Below, one piece after another: positions 35,934 to 45,067 of a stretch of 64,000 nt of DNA (positions are counted from its first letter, which is position 1; each line of letters opens with the position of its first letter). This DNA comes from JAHEYG01 sp040403535 (GTDB lineage: Bacteria > Bacteroidota > Bacteroidia > B-17B0 > Aurantibacillaceae), in assembly GCA_040403535.1 (NCBI GenBank), contig JBBAKL010000005.1, positions 1 to 64,000 on the forward strand. Direction: 5' to 3'. A model generated the notes under the pieces. The model searched no databases, was not told the origin of the DNA, and saw only the letters and a list, made by a program, of their open reading frames with translations. Both the position numbers and the translations under genes were made by a program.

Positions 35934-36108
35934 TTGCTAAGATTTAAAAACAGGAGCGAAACTACCTTAAAAATCAGGCTTTAGCCAATTTTTTAGATAA
36001 ACTGCTGAATATGCCGACGAAAAAGCTATGTGCTTGATTAGGCATAATTTACCTTCCCCCAATTTGGGGGATGTTTTGTCTCGCCTTTAGGGTGCCGGCC
36101 ATATAAAA

Positions 36109-36603
36109 TTAAAACAAACTTTCTTGTCCGCTTTCGTGTTCCAACAACCATTTTTTGCGCCAGAGTTCGCCCGAATAACCAACGAGTTTACCATCGGAAC
36201 CAATTACGCGATGGCAAGGAATAACAATACTGATAGGGTTTTTTCCGTTTGCTGCCGCAACAGCCCTAACAGCTTTTTCATCACCCAACTTTTTTGCCAG
36301 TGTTAAATATGAAATAGTTTTACCAAATGGTATTTTAAGTAATTCCGCCCAAACCCGTTTTTCAAATTCCGGTCCGGCGGGCTTTAACGGCAAGTTAAAA
36401 ACCGTTAGTTCCTTATTAAAATACGCCTGTAGTTGTTTTTTTGCTTCTTTGTTTACCGGAGAAAAAGAAAAAGGCTGTTTTTCAAGAATTGTTTTTCCGT
36501 TTTTTACAAATAACACCGACAGTAATTCTCCGGCTGTTGAAGTAAGTTCAATTTCACCAATTTGAGAATCTAAATAATCAAAATGTAATTTTAAATCTGA
36601 CAT
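36109..36603 (-). CDS. ogt: Methylated-DNA--protein-cysteine methyltransferase
   Basis: Suicide repair of O6-methylguanine. A 164-residue protein with the active-site motif IPCHRVI (acceptor Cys130), the upstream helix-turn-helix region GKTISYLTLAKKLGDEKAVRAVAAANG and the C-terminal GYSGELWRKKWLLEHE. There is no Ada N-terminal domain. It lies 14 bases downstream of acs and is probably cotranscribed with it. Confidence 0.95.
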   Translation of the reverse strand: MSDLKLHFDYLDSQIGEIELTSTAGELLSVLFVKNGKTILEKQPFSFSPVNKEAKKQLQAYFNKELTVFNLPLKPAGPEFEKRVWAELLKIPFGKTISYLTLAKKLGDEKAVRAVAAANGKNPISIVIPCHRVIGSDGKLVGYSGELWRKKWLLEHESGQESLF

Positions 36604-36617
36604 CCTTCGTTAAATTC

Positions 36618-38510
36618 TTACAACTTTCCTTTTACAATTTCATCCACAACATTTGGGTCAAGCAGTGTGGAAATGTCACCCAAATTAGACACATCGCCTT
36701 CCGCCACTTTTCGCAATATGCGTCGCATAATTTTACCGCTGCGCGTTTTAGGCAAACCACTTACAATTTGAATTTTATCTGGTTTAGCAATTGGACCGAT
36801 TACCTTATTTACCTCAGCAATTATTTCTTTTCGTAATATGTCGTGGTTTTTTTCTGTTGAGGGCGTTATCACATATGCGTAAATTCCCTGCCCTTTTATT
36901 TCATGAGGAAAACCCACAACCGCACTTTCTACAACATCAGCATGTGTATTAATAGCGCTTTCAACTTCTGCCGTACCAATACGGTGACCGCTAACATTAA
37001 TTACATCATCCACACGACCGGTAATCCGGTAATAACCGTTTTCATCTCTCTTACATCCGTCGCCGGTAAAATAAAGATTTTCATAAGCGGCAAAATACGT
37101 CTGGCGACAACGTTCATGATCTCCGTACGTTGTGCGAATCATGGAAGGCCATGGAAATTTAATACATAAATTTCCCTCAGCATTATTCCCCTTTATTTCA
37201 TTTCCTTTTTCATCCACTAAAATAGGCTGTATACCCGGTAAGGGTAAGGTAGCGAAACTAGGCTTTGTTTTTGTGATTCCTGCAAGCGGAGAAATAAGTA
37301 TTCCTCCCGTTTCGGTTTGCCACCAGGTATCAACAATGGGGCAATTTTCCTTACCAATATTTTTATTGTACCAGTGCCACGCCTCCTCGTTTATTGGTTC
37401 GCCAACACTTCCTAACACTTTTAAGCTGGTGAATTTATACGGACTAACGTAGTTTAAACCTGCGGCTTCCAAAGCTCTAATAGCAGTAGGCGCAGTATAA
37501 AAATGCGTGACATTATATTTGTCAATTATTTTCCAAAATCGCCCTGCGTCCGGATAAGTTGGTACCCCTTCAAAAATTACCGAAGTGGCCCCTGCTAATA
37601 GTGGCCCGTAAGTAATGTACGAATGTCCTGTAATCCAGCCTACATCGGCTGTACACCAGTAAATATCGCCCGGATTGTATTGAAACGTGTTAACAAAACT
37701 ATAGCACGCATAAACCATGTATCCGCCACAGGTGTGAACCACGCCTTTTGGCTTTCCGGTTGAGCCGGAAGTATAAAGAATAAACAGCATATCTTCGCTG
37801 TCCATTACCTCCGGTGCGCAAAATTTATCCGCTGCAGGAACAACATCGTCCCACCACACATCACGTCCATTCACAAAATTTACGGGAACGCCCGTGTGCT
37901 TATAGACAATAACATTGGTGACAGAAGCACAAGTTTCCAAGGCTTCATCCACAACACTTTTTAAGGCAATTGATTTATCGCCACGATAAGCTCCATCAGA
38001 AGTTAAAACAACTTTACAATCAGAATCCTGGATACGGCCGGCCAAAGAGGAAGCAGAAAAACCGGCAAAAACCACAGAATGAACTGCTCCGATACGCGCG
38101 CAAGCTAACATCGCAAAAACAGTTTCAGGAATCATTGGCATGTATATGGATACTCGATCGCCTTTTTTCACTCCCAACTTTTTTAAAACATTCGCTACTT
38201 TACAAACCTCATCATGTAATTCCTGATATGTTATTGTTCTGTTGGGTCGGTCTTCAAAATTAGATTCCCAGATAAAAGCGGTATCATTCGCTTTAGCAGG
38301 CAAATGACGATCAATGCAATTTTCAGTTATATTAAGTTTACCGTTAATGAACCATTTTACATTGTAGTCTTTAAAATTCCAATGCAGCGTTTCTTCCCAC
38401 TTTTTATGCCATTTAAAATTTTCGGCAATGGTATCCCAAAACGCGTGCGGGTTTTCGACTGAATTTTTATAGGCTTTTTCGTAGTCGGCAAAATTATTTA
38501 TCCGGAACAT
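36618..38510 (-). CDS. acs: Acetyl-CoA synthetase
   Basis: Activates acetate to acetyl-CoA through acetyl-AMP. 630 residues, near the usual 640-650. Motifs: YTSGSTGKPKGVVHT (P-loop-like A3), WWQTETGG (A5), YFTGDGCKRDENGYYRITGRVDDVINVSGHRIGT (A7-A8 hinge) and the C-terminal lysine in PKTRSGKIMRRILRK, the site usually controlled by acetylation. The N-terminal region WHKKWEETLHWN is also typical of Acs. ogt follows directly. Confidence 0.97.
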   Translation of the reverse strand: MFRINNFADYEKAYKNSVENPHAFWDTIAENFKWHKKWEETLHWNFKDYNVKWFINGKLNITENCIDRHLPAKANDTAFIWESNFEDRPNRTITYQELHDEVCKVANVLKKLGVKKGDRVSIYMPMIPETVFAMLACARIGAVHSVVFAGFSASSLAGRIQDSDCKVVLTSDGAYRGDKSIALKSVVDEALETCASVTNVIVYKHTGVPVNFVNGRDVWWDDVVPAADKFCAPEVMDSEDMLFILYTSGSTGKPKGVVHTCGGYMVYACYSFVNTFQYNPGDIYWCTADVGWITGHSYITYGPLLAGATSVIFEGVPTYPDAGRFWKIIDKYNVTHFYTAPTAIRALEAAGLNYVSPYKFTSLKVLGSVGEPINEEAWHWYNKNIGKENCPIVDTWWQTETGGILISPLAGITKTKPSFATLPLPGIQPILVDEKGNEIKGNNAEGNLCIKFPWPSMIRTTYGDHERCRQTYFAAYENLYFTGDGCKRDENGYYRITGRVDDVINVSGHRIGTAEVESAINTHADVVESAVVGFPHEIKGQGIYAYVITPSTEKNHDILRKEIIAEVNKVIGPIAKPDKIQIVSGLPKTRSGKIMRRILRKVAEGDVSNLGDISTLLDPNVVDEIVKGKL

Positions 38511-38561
38511 AAAGTTTGATTTATGTGACTGAAATTAGAAGATACGGCTTTAAAAAGCAAG

Positions 38562-39281
38562 TTAAATTTTGGTTGATGCTGCTATAGAGCTAAACAATAA
38601 ACGTTTGGCAATTGGTAAAAAGGTTTCCTCTTCAGGCAAATCGGTTTTAGCCTTAAATACATAAACAGCAGGATTAGGTAAATATGGGTTTTGATAAATT
38701 ATTTCCTGTTTTATTTTATCGAGAGGCATTGCCAATGAAGTAGTGAATGAAGAAAAATAATTGGCATGTAGACCCATTGCCGTTTCGTTCATGTAGGATA
38801 TTGGCGAAAGATTAAATGAATAAGCCTTTATTAATTTATTGGTATGGTACTGCAAAAGAAAATATCCCTCATTTTTATTAATCGGCAAAATACCCAGGTG
38901 TTCAACACAAATTTGTTTCTCTACGTAATCATAAACCGTCTTACCCTCCATAATTTCTATTGCCATCAGCGGTATGCCAAATTCAATCACTTGTTTTATT
39001 TCGCGCAACCACTCTTCTTCCCCTTCCGGTTTATAATTAACAGTGAGCTGATTAAGATCAATATGATCAATTTGCTTTTTAAAATTAGACTGAAGGCGTT
39101 CCTCAGTATCCTTTAACTCACGCAGGTACTTAAAATGTGCAATTAGCTCATTAAAATCGGGATATAATTTCTTTTCCTTAAAATGCCTGTGCACTTTTTG
39201 CAGATAGGCTAACAGAATGTATTTTTTATACTCAAAATCAATTAAGCCTTCAGTTAACCAGTTTTTTGATAGCGTTTCCAT
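38562..39281 (-). CDS. Conserved-looking hypothetical protein
   Basis: A 239-residue soluble protein with no signal peptide and no motif I recognise. The N-terminal half is helical and charged (KKYILLAYLQKVHRHFKEKKLYPDFNELIAHFKYLRELKDTEE broken across residues 18-60). The C-terminal half looks like a mixed alpha/beta domain. It lies 51 bases upstream of acs on the same strand. The frame is well bounded and codon use matches neighbours, so it is very likely real, but its function is unknown. Confidence 0.75.
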   Translation of the reverse strand: METLSKNWLTEGLIDFEYKKYILLAYLQKVHRHFKEKKLYPDFNELIAHFKYLRELKDTEERLQSNFKKQIDHIDLNQLTVNYKPEGEEEWLREIKQVIEFGIPLMAIEIMEGKTVYDYVEKQICVEHLGILPINKNEGYFLLQYHTNKLIKAYSFNLSPISYMNETAMGLHANYFSSFTTSLAMPLDKIKQEIIYQNPYLPNPAVYVFKAKTDLPEEETFLPIAKRLLFSSIAASTKI

Positions 39282-39421
39282 AAGCTTTTTTAAAATTATA
39301 CGTGGAAACAGAACCTGATGTTGCCTTAATGTTGTTAAAAATTGTCACTAATCCATTGTTAAAAAGTACTTCATTTAAGATAGAAGGCTATTTAAGCATA
39401 TGCTAATTTTGAGTAATATTT

Positions 39422-40426
39422 ATGAAAATGAAACAGATTATAATTTTATCCATGGTTTTAGGCTTAGCCTCGTGTGTGCCTCAGCGATTGATGGAAGAAA
39501 CAAAAGCTAAACAGCAGGAATGTGAAAAAGAATTGGCCGCAATCAAAAAATCTGCCCAGGAAAACGAAACAAAGGTGGCCGAATTAACTGAGCAAGCTGA
39601 AAAAAACGAAAAGATAACAACAGGACTAAAACGCGATACGTCCATTATCGGTTCCAACTACCGAAATCTTACTTCTAAGTACGATAAATTAAACATCTTA
39701 AACGAGCAGCTTTTAGATCGCTTAAATAAATTGATGGCAGGTGCGGAAAAAGATAATGCAAAACTAAGTTCCGACTTACAGATAACCCAGGAACAATTAT
39801 TAAAAAAACAAGACGAATTAAAAGCTCTTGAATTAAAACTTAATAAGCAACAACAGGAATTAGATGCACTGGCTGTAGAATTAAAAAAACGCGAAGCTCG
39901 AGTTTCTGAACTGGAAGAAATATTAAAGAATAAGGACAAAGCAGCAAATGAACTCAAGAAAAAATTAAGCGACGCTTTATATAATTTTGAGAACAAAGGT
40001 TTAACTATTACTCAGAAAAACGGAAAAGTTTACGTAAGCATGGACGAAAGCTTATTATTTGCCAGTGGCAAAACCAATGTTGAACCAAAAGGAATTGAAG
40101 CTTTAAAAAATGTTGCAAAAGTGTTAGAGCAAAATCTGGATATTAATGTTCTTGTAGAGGGACATACCGACGATGTTCCTATGAAAGGCGCAGGGGAAAT
40201 AAAAGACAACTGGGATTTAAGTGTAATGAGAGCTACCTCTGTAACTAAAATTATGCTTAACAGCGCTAAAATTGAAGCAAGCCGCATTACAGCAGCAGGG
40301 CGTGGTGAGTTTTTCCCTCTAGATCCGGCAAAAACTGCAGAAGCCCGGAAGAAAAACCGTCGTACTGAAATTATTTTAACCCCGAAATTGGATGAATTAT
40401 TAAAGGTTTTGGGTAATAACAACTAA
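39422..40426 (+). CDS. OmpA-family lipoprotein with coiled coil
   Basis: 334 residues: lipoprotein signal (GLASC, Cys18), a long coiled-coil region (about 25-185, heptads rich in Glu, Lys and Leu), then an OmpA/MotB-like peptidoglycan-binding domain. The domain starts at YVSMDESLLFASGKTNV and carries VEGHTDDVPM, WDLSVMRAT and RKKNRRTEIIL. The Asp and Arg needed for diaminopimelate binding are present. It would be anchored in the outer membrane and reach to the cell wall. A TAATTTTG box at 39404-39411, 10 bases upstream, is a candidate -7 element. Confidence 0.92.
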   Translation: MKMKQIIILSMVLGLASCVPQRLMEETKAKQQECEKELAAIKKSAQENETKVAELTEQAEKNEKITTGLKRDTSIIGSNYRNLTSKYDKLNILNEQLLDRLNKLMAGAEKDNAKLSSDLQITQEQLLKKQDELKALELKLNKQQQELDALAVELKKREARVSELEEILKNKDKAANELKKKLSDALYNFENKGLTITQKNGKVYVSMDESLLFASGKTNVEPKGIEALKNVAKVLEQNLDINVLVEGHTDDVPMKGAGEIKDNWDLSVMRATSVTKIMLNSAKIEASRITAAGRGEFFPLDPAKTAEARKKNRRTEIILTPKLDELLKVLGNNN

Positions 40427-40450
40427 TTCGCAATTTTTTACTTCTTTCCT

Positions 40451-40480
40451 ATAAAAGTCTGCCCAAGGGCAGACTTTTAT
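40451..40480 (+). terminator. Terminator after the OmpA lipoprotein gene
   Basis: A perfect 14-bp inverted repeat (ATAAAAGTCTGCCC and its complement) with a 2-base centre. It is symmetric, so it could terminate in both directions. Confidence 0.85.
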
Positions 40481-40656
40481 GTTATATTACTGTATTTCAA
40501 ATGTTTGTGGTTATTTAAACAATAATTAAACAACAGTTAATACACATATTGAGCGCTTTTTTACATAAAAATTATACTTTTAAACCAATTCAAAAAAACG
40601 CCTAATAGTGTATTAATCAATATATTTTATACTTTTGAACAAGTTATTAACAAAAC

Positions 40657-41211
40657 ATGAGAAAATTAACCGCGGCAGAATTTGAACAATTACCAATCAA
40701 AGGTAAGGGAAGAAGTTCACAGGTATTTAACTCTATTATCAACCTGAAAGAAGGCGAAGCACTCCTTATTGAACGCAAAGACTGGACTCGCAAAGCAGGT
40801 CCTAGCACATTAGTGCGTTATATTGAGAAAAAACACCACATGCGCCTGTTCTGCGCAGCGCTTGATGGTGGTAAAGGCTGGGCTGTAAAACGCATTTCAG
40901 ACACACCGTTTAAAGAAATAACAAAGCAAAAAGTAAATCCGGTCGTTACAGAGGTAAAAGTGCAGGAATCTTCACAAGATCATTTGCAATTAAAGTCTGA
41001 ATTAATTCTGTTTTACCTAAGCAGAATTGCAGAACATAAAATAGAGCGAATAGAAGACACTATGAAAGCTACTGTTATGCGCTTTTGGAAAGAAGACAAG
41101 AACCTAATTCAGAAATTTCTTAATGAAATTATTTTGAGTCTAAAGGAACAAGGTCATATCGTTATTGAAAACGATAAAACCTATATTCCATTACGCAAAT
41201 CTAAAATATAA
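40657..41211 (+). CDS. Hypothetical protein, possibly nucleic-acid binding
   Basis: A 184-residue basic protein without signal peptide. The first 90 residues (FEQLPIKGKGRSSQVFNSIINLKEGEALLI and later GGKGWAVKRI) have the look of a small beta-rich domain; the rest is helical. I recognise no named family. A TACTTTTG box at 40630-40637 lies 19 bases before the ATG. The stop codon directly abuts the stop of the convergent PorE-like gene. Confidence 0.7.
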   Translation: MRKLTAAEFEQLPIKGKGRSSQVFNSIINLKEGEALLIERKDWTRKAGPSTLVRYIEKKHHMRLFCAALDGGKGWAVKRISDTPFKEITKQKVNPVVTEVKVQESSQDHLQLKSELILFYLSRIAEHKIERIEDTMKATVMRFWKEDKNLIQKFLNEIILSLKEQGHIVIENDKTYIPLRKSKI

Positions 41212-43266
41212 TTACTTACTCAAAATTTTGAATTCGGTACGACGGTTGTTTTGTCTTCCCTCGTCTGTATCATTAGTGTCAATTGGCTTTGTTTCTCCGT
41301 AACCTTTAGCCGTTAAACGATCCGCCGGAATTCCTTTGCTAATCAAATAACTTACTACAGATTGGGAACGGCTATCCGACAATTTCATATTATATTCATC
41401 CGAACCTTTGCTGTCGGTATGGGACCCCAACTCAATTTTTAAAGTTGTGTTTTCATTCAGTAATTTAATCAAGCGATCCAATTCGTTAGCCGATTCCGGA
41501 CGAATGGTTGCTTTATCAAAATCAAAGAAAATATTTCTTAATACTATTACGCTTCCTACTTCCACTTTCTTCAACGCCACATCTTTGGTAATTTCAATGT
41601 AATCTGCGTTGATGTCTACAATAAAGTTTTCGGAGTGGAATAAATAACCTTCTTTTCTTACGGCAATACCATAGTTTTTACCTGCAGGCAAAGTAACCAG
41701 ATAACGACCACTTAAACTGTTCGACTTAAACGTAGCCAACACCTGGTTTTTTTCATTGTCAATCAAATCAATGTTAGCTTCTAATACCTGAGCTGTTTTT
41801 GCATCTGTAATAACCCCTTTCAACATGGCCATTTTCGGGCCTTTTGCTTCTACCGCTCCCTCTGTCTTTAAATTAGAAATAGGAGCTGCTGCCATGGCCA
41901 GTAATTGATCTTCGTTGTTTAACAATGGCTGCTTTTCAGGACCCAAAATAGTTATTCGGTAAATGTCTTGTCCGCCAAACCCTTTCTGACTTGCACTTGC
42001 GTAGTACGCATGTCGGCCGTTAGCCGACAACACAAAAAACACATCGTTATCAGGCGTGTTAATAGGAATACCAACATTCACCGGCTTTGTCCACTGACCA
42101 TTTTCCAGTGTTGTTTTAAACACATCGTAACCACCTATTCCGCCGTGTCCACGTGAAGAGAAATACATGGTTTTACCGTCAGGCATCATAAACACGCCAT
42201 CTTCATCATATTCGGTATTTATAACATTTCCAATATTTACCGCTTTTTCAAATTTACCTTTCTCATTAATTACCGAATAGTAAATGTCGTGTCCGCCTAA
42301 ACCATCTTTACGATCACTCACGAAATACAAAGTTTTTCCATCAAACGAGAAAGACGCAGAAGCTTCGTGACCCGGAGAGTTAATCGCTTTACCTAAATGA
42401 TCCGGTTTTGTCCAAACATTCCCTTCTAATTCGGATATAAATAAGTCGCCTCCACTTTTCGATCCGTTATAGGTAATTAACTTAGATCCGTCAGGAGATA
42501 AACAAATAGCGGCATCATGCAAATCAGTGTTAACAGGTAAACCTAAATTTTTTGCTGTGGTGTATTTTTTGCCCGACTTGGTACAGTACCAAATATCTTC
42601 AAAAGGTTCATTTAAAGCTTCATCAATTTTATCACCGCCAATTCCGCCTGGACGACGGGAAGTAAACATTAATATACTTTCGTCAGCGGTAATAACAGGT
42701 GAATAATCGTTATAAGAAGTATTTACTTCGGCGCCTACGTTATCAATAAACACACGAATCGGAGATTTTGATAATTCTTTCCCGTTGCGGCACTCAAAAA
42801 TACGTCGGTCAACCAGTTTAACTTCATCAGCCTGTTTTCCGGGATTTAAAGTTCCTTTATAAGCCTCATATTCCGTTATTGCCTTATCCCATTCTGATTT
42901 TAAATGATACACATTAGCAATGTAAAAACGAATTTTGATATCAACCGATGGGTCTAGCTGATTAGCCTTAATAATATATTCGTAAGCTTTACTGCGTTCA
43001 AAAGAATTCAAATAGCAAACACCTATTCTGAAATTTAAAAGCGCGTTATTGGGATTAAACGCCTGTGCTTTTAAAAAGTAAGGTAAGGCTGAGCGCGACA
43101 TGTTTTCACCCATTTCCAAGATAGAGTTACCCTCTTTAAAATTGGCTACGGCTTCCCTTAATTCATCTTTTTTATCAGGAAAATTTTTCTTTTCAAATTC
43201 AACATTTTGTGCGGTGGAGAACAGCGGCATACATGCAACTGCCAACAGATAAAATAACTTCTTCAT
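41212..43266 (-). CDS. PorE-like outer-membrane-associated OmpA protein
   Basis: 684 residues with signal peptide (1-19, ending STAQ), TPR-like helices (about 30-140), and five PD40/WD40-type propeller repeats (about 175-440), for example SPDGSKLITYNGSKSGGDLF and FDGKTLYFVSDRKDGLGGHD. A carboxypeptidase-regulatory-like domain (about 475-555) and an OmpA domain at the end (LRNIFFDFDKATIRPES, HTDSKGSDEYN, NRRTEF) follow. This domain order is that of PorE, a T9SS-associated peptidoglycan-binding protein, but Bacteroidota have several paralogues, so equivalence is not certain. It follows the TPR protein gene by 2 bases. Confidence 0.88.
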   Translation of the reverse strand: MKKLFYLLAVACMPLFSTAQNVEFEKKNFPDKKDELREAVANFKEGNSILEMGENMSRSALPYFLKAQAFNPNNALLNFRIGVCYLNSFERSKAYEYIIKANQLDPSVDIKIRFYIANVYHLKSEWDKAITEYEAYKGTLNPGKQADEVKLVDRRIFECRNGKELSKSPIRVFIDNVGAEVNTSYNDYSPVITADESILMFTSRRPGGIGGDKIDEALNEPFEDIWYCTKSGKKYTTAKNLGLPVNTDLHDAAICLSPDGSKLITYNGSKSGGDLFISELEGNVWTKPDHLGKAINSPGHEASASFSFDGKTLYFVSDRKDGLGGHDIYYSVINEKGKFEKAVNIGNVINTEYDEDGVFMMPDGKTMYFSSRGHGGIGGYDVFKTTLENGQWTKPVNVGIPINTPDNDVFFVLSANGRHAYYASASQKGFGGQDIYRITILGPEKQPLLNNEDQLLAMAAAPISNLKTEGAVEAKGPKMAMLKGVITDAKTAQVLEANIDLIDNEKNQVLATFKSNSLSGRYLVTLPAGKNYGIAVRKEGYLFHSENFIVDINADYIEITKDVALKKVEVGSVIVLRNIFFDFDKATIRPESANELDRLIKLLNENTTLKIELGSHTDSKGSDEYNMKLSDSRSQSVVSYLISKGIPADRLTAKGYGETKPIDTNDTDEGRQNNRRTEFKILSK

Positions 43267-43268
43267 AA

Positions 43269-44318
43269 TTAATTACAATCAGAGTTAATAAAAGATTTTG
43301 CAGCAGACACTCCTAATTCCAATGCTTTTTTCCAGTCTTCACAACACCCTTCTTCTTCGCGTAACATTTGTTTGGCAATTCCGCGGTTATAATAAGCAGG
43401 ACCATTTTTCGCGTTCAGCTGAATGGCCTTTGAGGCCATGTCTTTCGCGCGCTGATATTCTTTTTGTTTTATATAAACAGAAGCCAGGCCGTTATAAGCG
43501 GCCGAGCTGTTTGGGTCTTTGCGTAACGCTTCTTCAAAATCAGTTTTGGCAGCGGGGATATTTCCATTTTCAAGACGCGCCGCGCCACGATTGGTTAACG
43601 CGATTAAATACTTATCATTAACCTGAAGAGCTTTGCTGTACGCTTCAACCGCTTTAGCGAAATTTTTATTGTCGCGACAAGCCGAACCTAGATTATTATA
43701 GATAAACGCCTGATTTGGCTCAATAGAAATAGCTTTTTCATAATCCGAAATAGCACCTGCATAATCCGCTAATGCGCGTTTCGCACTTCCTCTATCATTG
43801 TACGCATATGCATAATTTCCATTGGACAAAATGGCCTTATCGTAAGCAGCAATAGCTGCTTTGTATTCGCCGGCTTCGTAGTTTAATAAACCTTTGTAAT
43901 AATTTGCTTCAGCGTGCCCATCCTTTAAGCCAATGCATTTATTAAGCGCAACCATTTGGGAATCCTTTTTGTTTTCCGCAAAAAATATTAAGCTCTTTGT
44001 AAAATAAGCATCCGGGTTTTGAGGGGTTAATTTAATTGCATTATTAATATCGGCGTAAGCCTCTGAATAACGCTTTACCTGAGTTAAAGCGATTGCCCGA
44101 TTGTAAAGTGCTTTATCAAAAGTTGGCTTATTAGCGATACTTTTGGTAAAAAAGTCGATAGCCGTAACATAGTCGCTGCCTTTTAATTTTTCTATACCAC
44201 TGTTATAATCGGCCTCCGCCTGTTGCTCGGGGGTAAGCTGCGAAGCTACTTTTACCGTATCCTGGGCATTTGAACAATACCCCACTACAGTTGTTATTAA
44301 TAAAATAAGTTTTCTCAT
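43269..44318 (-). CDS. Secreted TPR-repeat protein
   Basis: A 349-residue protein with a signal peptide (MRKLILLITTVVGYCSNAQ) and about eight consecutive TPR units of 34 residues, for example KGSDYVTAIDFFTKSIANKPTFDKALYNRAI (given in two parts, residues 47-77). It probably works as a periplasmic scaffold. ATG 44318 is preferred over the open frame upstream because it gives a clean signal peptide. It is two bases upstream of the PorE-like gene and presumably cotranscribed, suggesting a shared envelope complex. Confidence 0.88.
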   Translation of the reverse strand: MRKLILLITTVVGYCSNAQDTVKVASQLTPEQQAEADYNSGIEKLKGSDYVTAIDFFTKSIANKPTFDKALYNRAIALTQVKRYSEAYADINNAIKLTPQNPDAYFTKSLIFFAENKKDSQMVALNKCIGLKDGHAEANYYKGLLNYEAGEYKAAIAAYDKAILSNGNYAYAYNDRGSAKRALADYAGAISDYEKAISIEPNQAFIYNNLGSACRDNKNFAKAVEAYSKALQVNDKYLIALTNRGAARLENGNIPAAKTDFEEALRKDPNSSAAYNGLASVYIKQKEYQRAKDMASKAIQLNAKNGPAYYNRGIAKQMLREEEGCCEDWKKALELGVSAAKSFINSDCN

Positions 44319-44389
44319 AGTAACACAATTTAACAATGAGACTAAAATACAATAATTATTTATTTAGTACCTTTAAAGTATCAAGGTTT

Positions 44390-45067
44390 ATGCACAAAAA
44401 ACACCTTATAATCGTTTTAGGTTTAAGTATGTTTCTGAGCAGTTGCATTTTAATGACGCCATCTGCCGGAAGATTATACAAACAATCTCTAACAAAAACC
44501 CCACAATATGACGCTGTTATTGTGCCGGGTGTTCCTTTTAATGAACCTAAGATGGATAATGTGATGCTCATGCGCATTACCTGGGCTGTTCATTTATATA
44601 AAAAGGGTCATACAAAAAATCTTATTATGAGTGGCTCTTCTGTATATACGCCATATGTTGAGGGAAAAATAATGAAGCTATATGCAATGGCACTTGGTGT
44701 TCCTGAAGAGAATATAATTGTAGAAGATAAAGCTGAACATAGTACTGAAAACGTATGGTATGGCTATCATCTTGCGCGTGCAAAAGGTTATAATAAAATA
44801 GCATTAGCAACCGATCCGTTTCAAACAAAAATGTTATACCGCTTCGGCAAAAAGAGAACAAAAGGAATTGCATTTTTACCGGTAATCTTTGACACATTGC
44901 GTACACTGCCTCATATTACACCGGAAATTGATCACCAATCCGTTAAAATCAGCAATTTTACTCCATTACCTGAACGTGAAAGTTGGTGGAAACGATTTAA
45001 AGGAACGCGCGGTAAAAACATTGATTACACTAAAATTCCTTACTCAGAAGATGTGGTAAACAACTAA
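44390..45067 (+). CDS. YdcF/ElyC/SanA-like DUF218 lipoprotein
   Basis: A 225-residue DUF218 protein. Motifs are YDAVIVPGVPF near the start, AVHLYKKGHTKNLIMSGSS, and a central EDKAEHSTENVWYGYHLA followed by KIALATDPFQTKM. ElyC and SanA affect envelope integrity; the chemistry of the family is unresolved. ATG 44390 gives a lipoprotein-type signal (FLSSC); an in-frame ATG at 44336 would add 18 residues with no signal character. Its last 24 bases overlap the convergent feoB. Confidence 0.85.
   Translation: MHKKHLIIVLGLSMFLSSCILMTPSAGRLYKQSLTKTPQYDAVIVPGVPFNEPKMDNVMLMRITWAVHLYKKGHTKNLIMSGSSVYTPYVEGKIMKLYAMALGVPEENIIVEDKAEHSTENVWYGYHLARAKGYNKIALATDPFQTKMLYRFGKKRTKGIAFLPVIFDTLRTLPHITPEIDHQSVKISNFTPLPERESWWKRFKGTRGKNIDYTKIPYSEDVVNN

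Noticed and set aside
36056..36070. CCCCC/GGGGG hairpin after ogt as a terminator
   Set aside because: Very short loop and no T run on the ogt strand; not supported.
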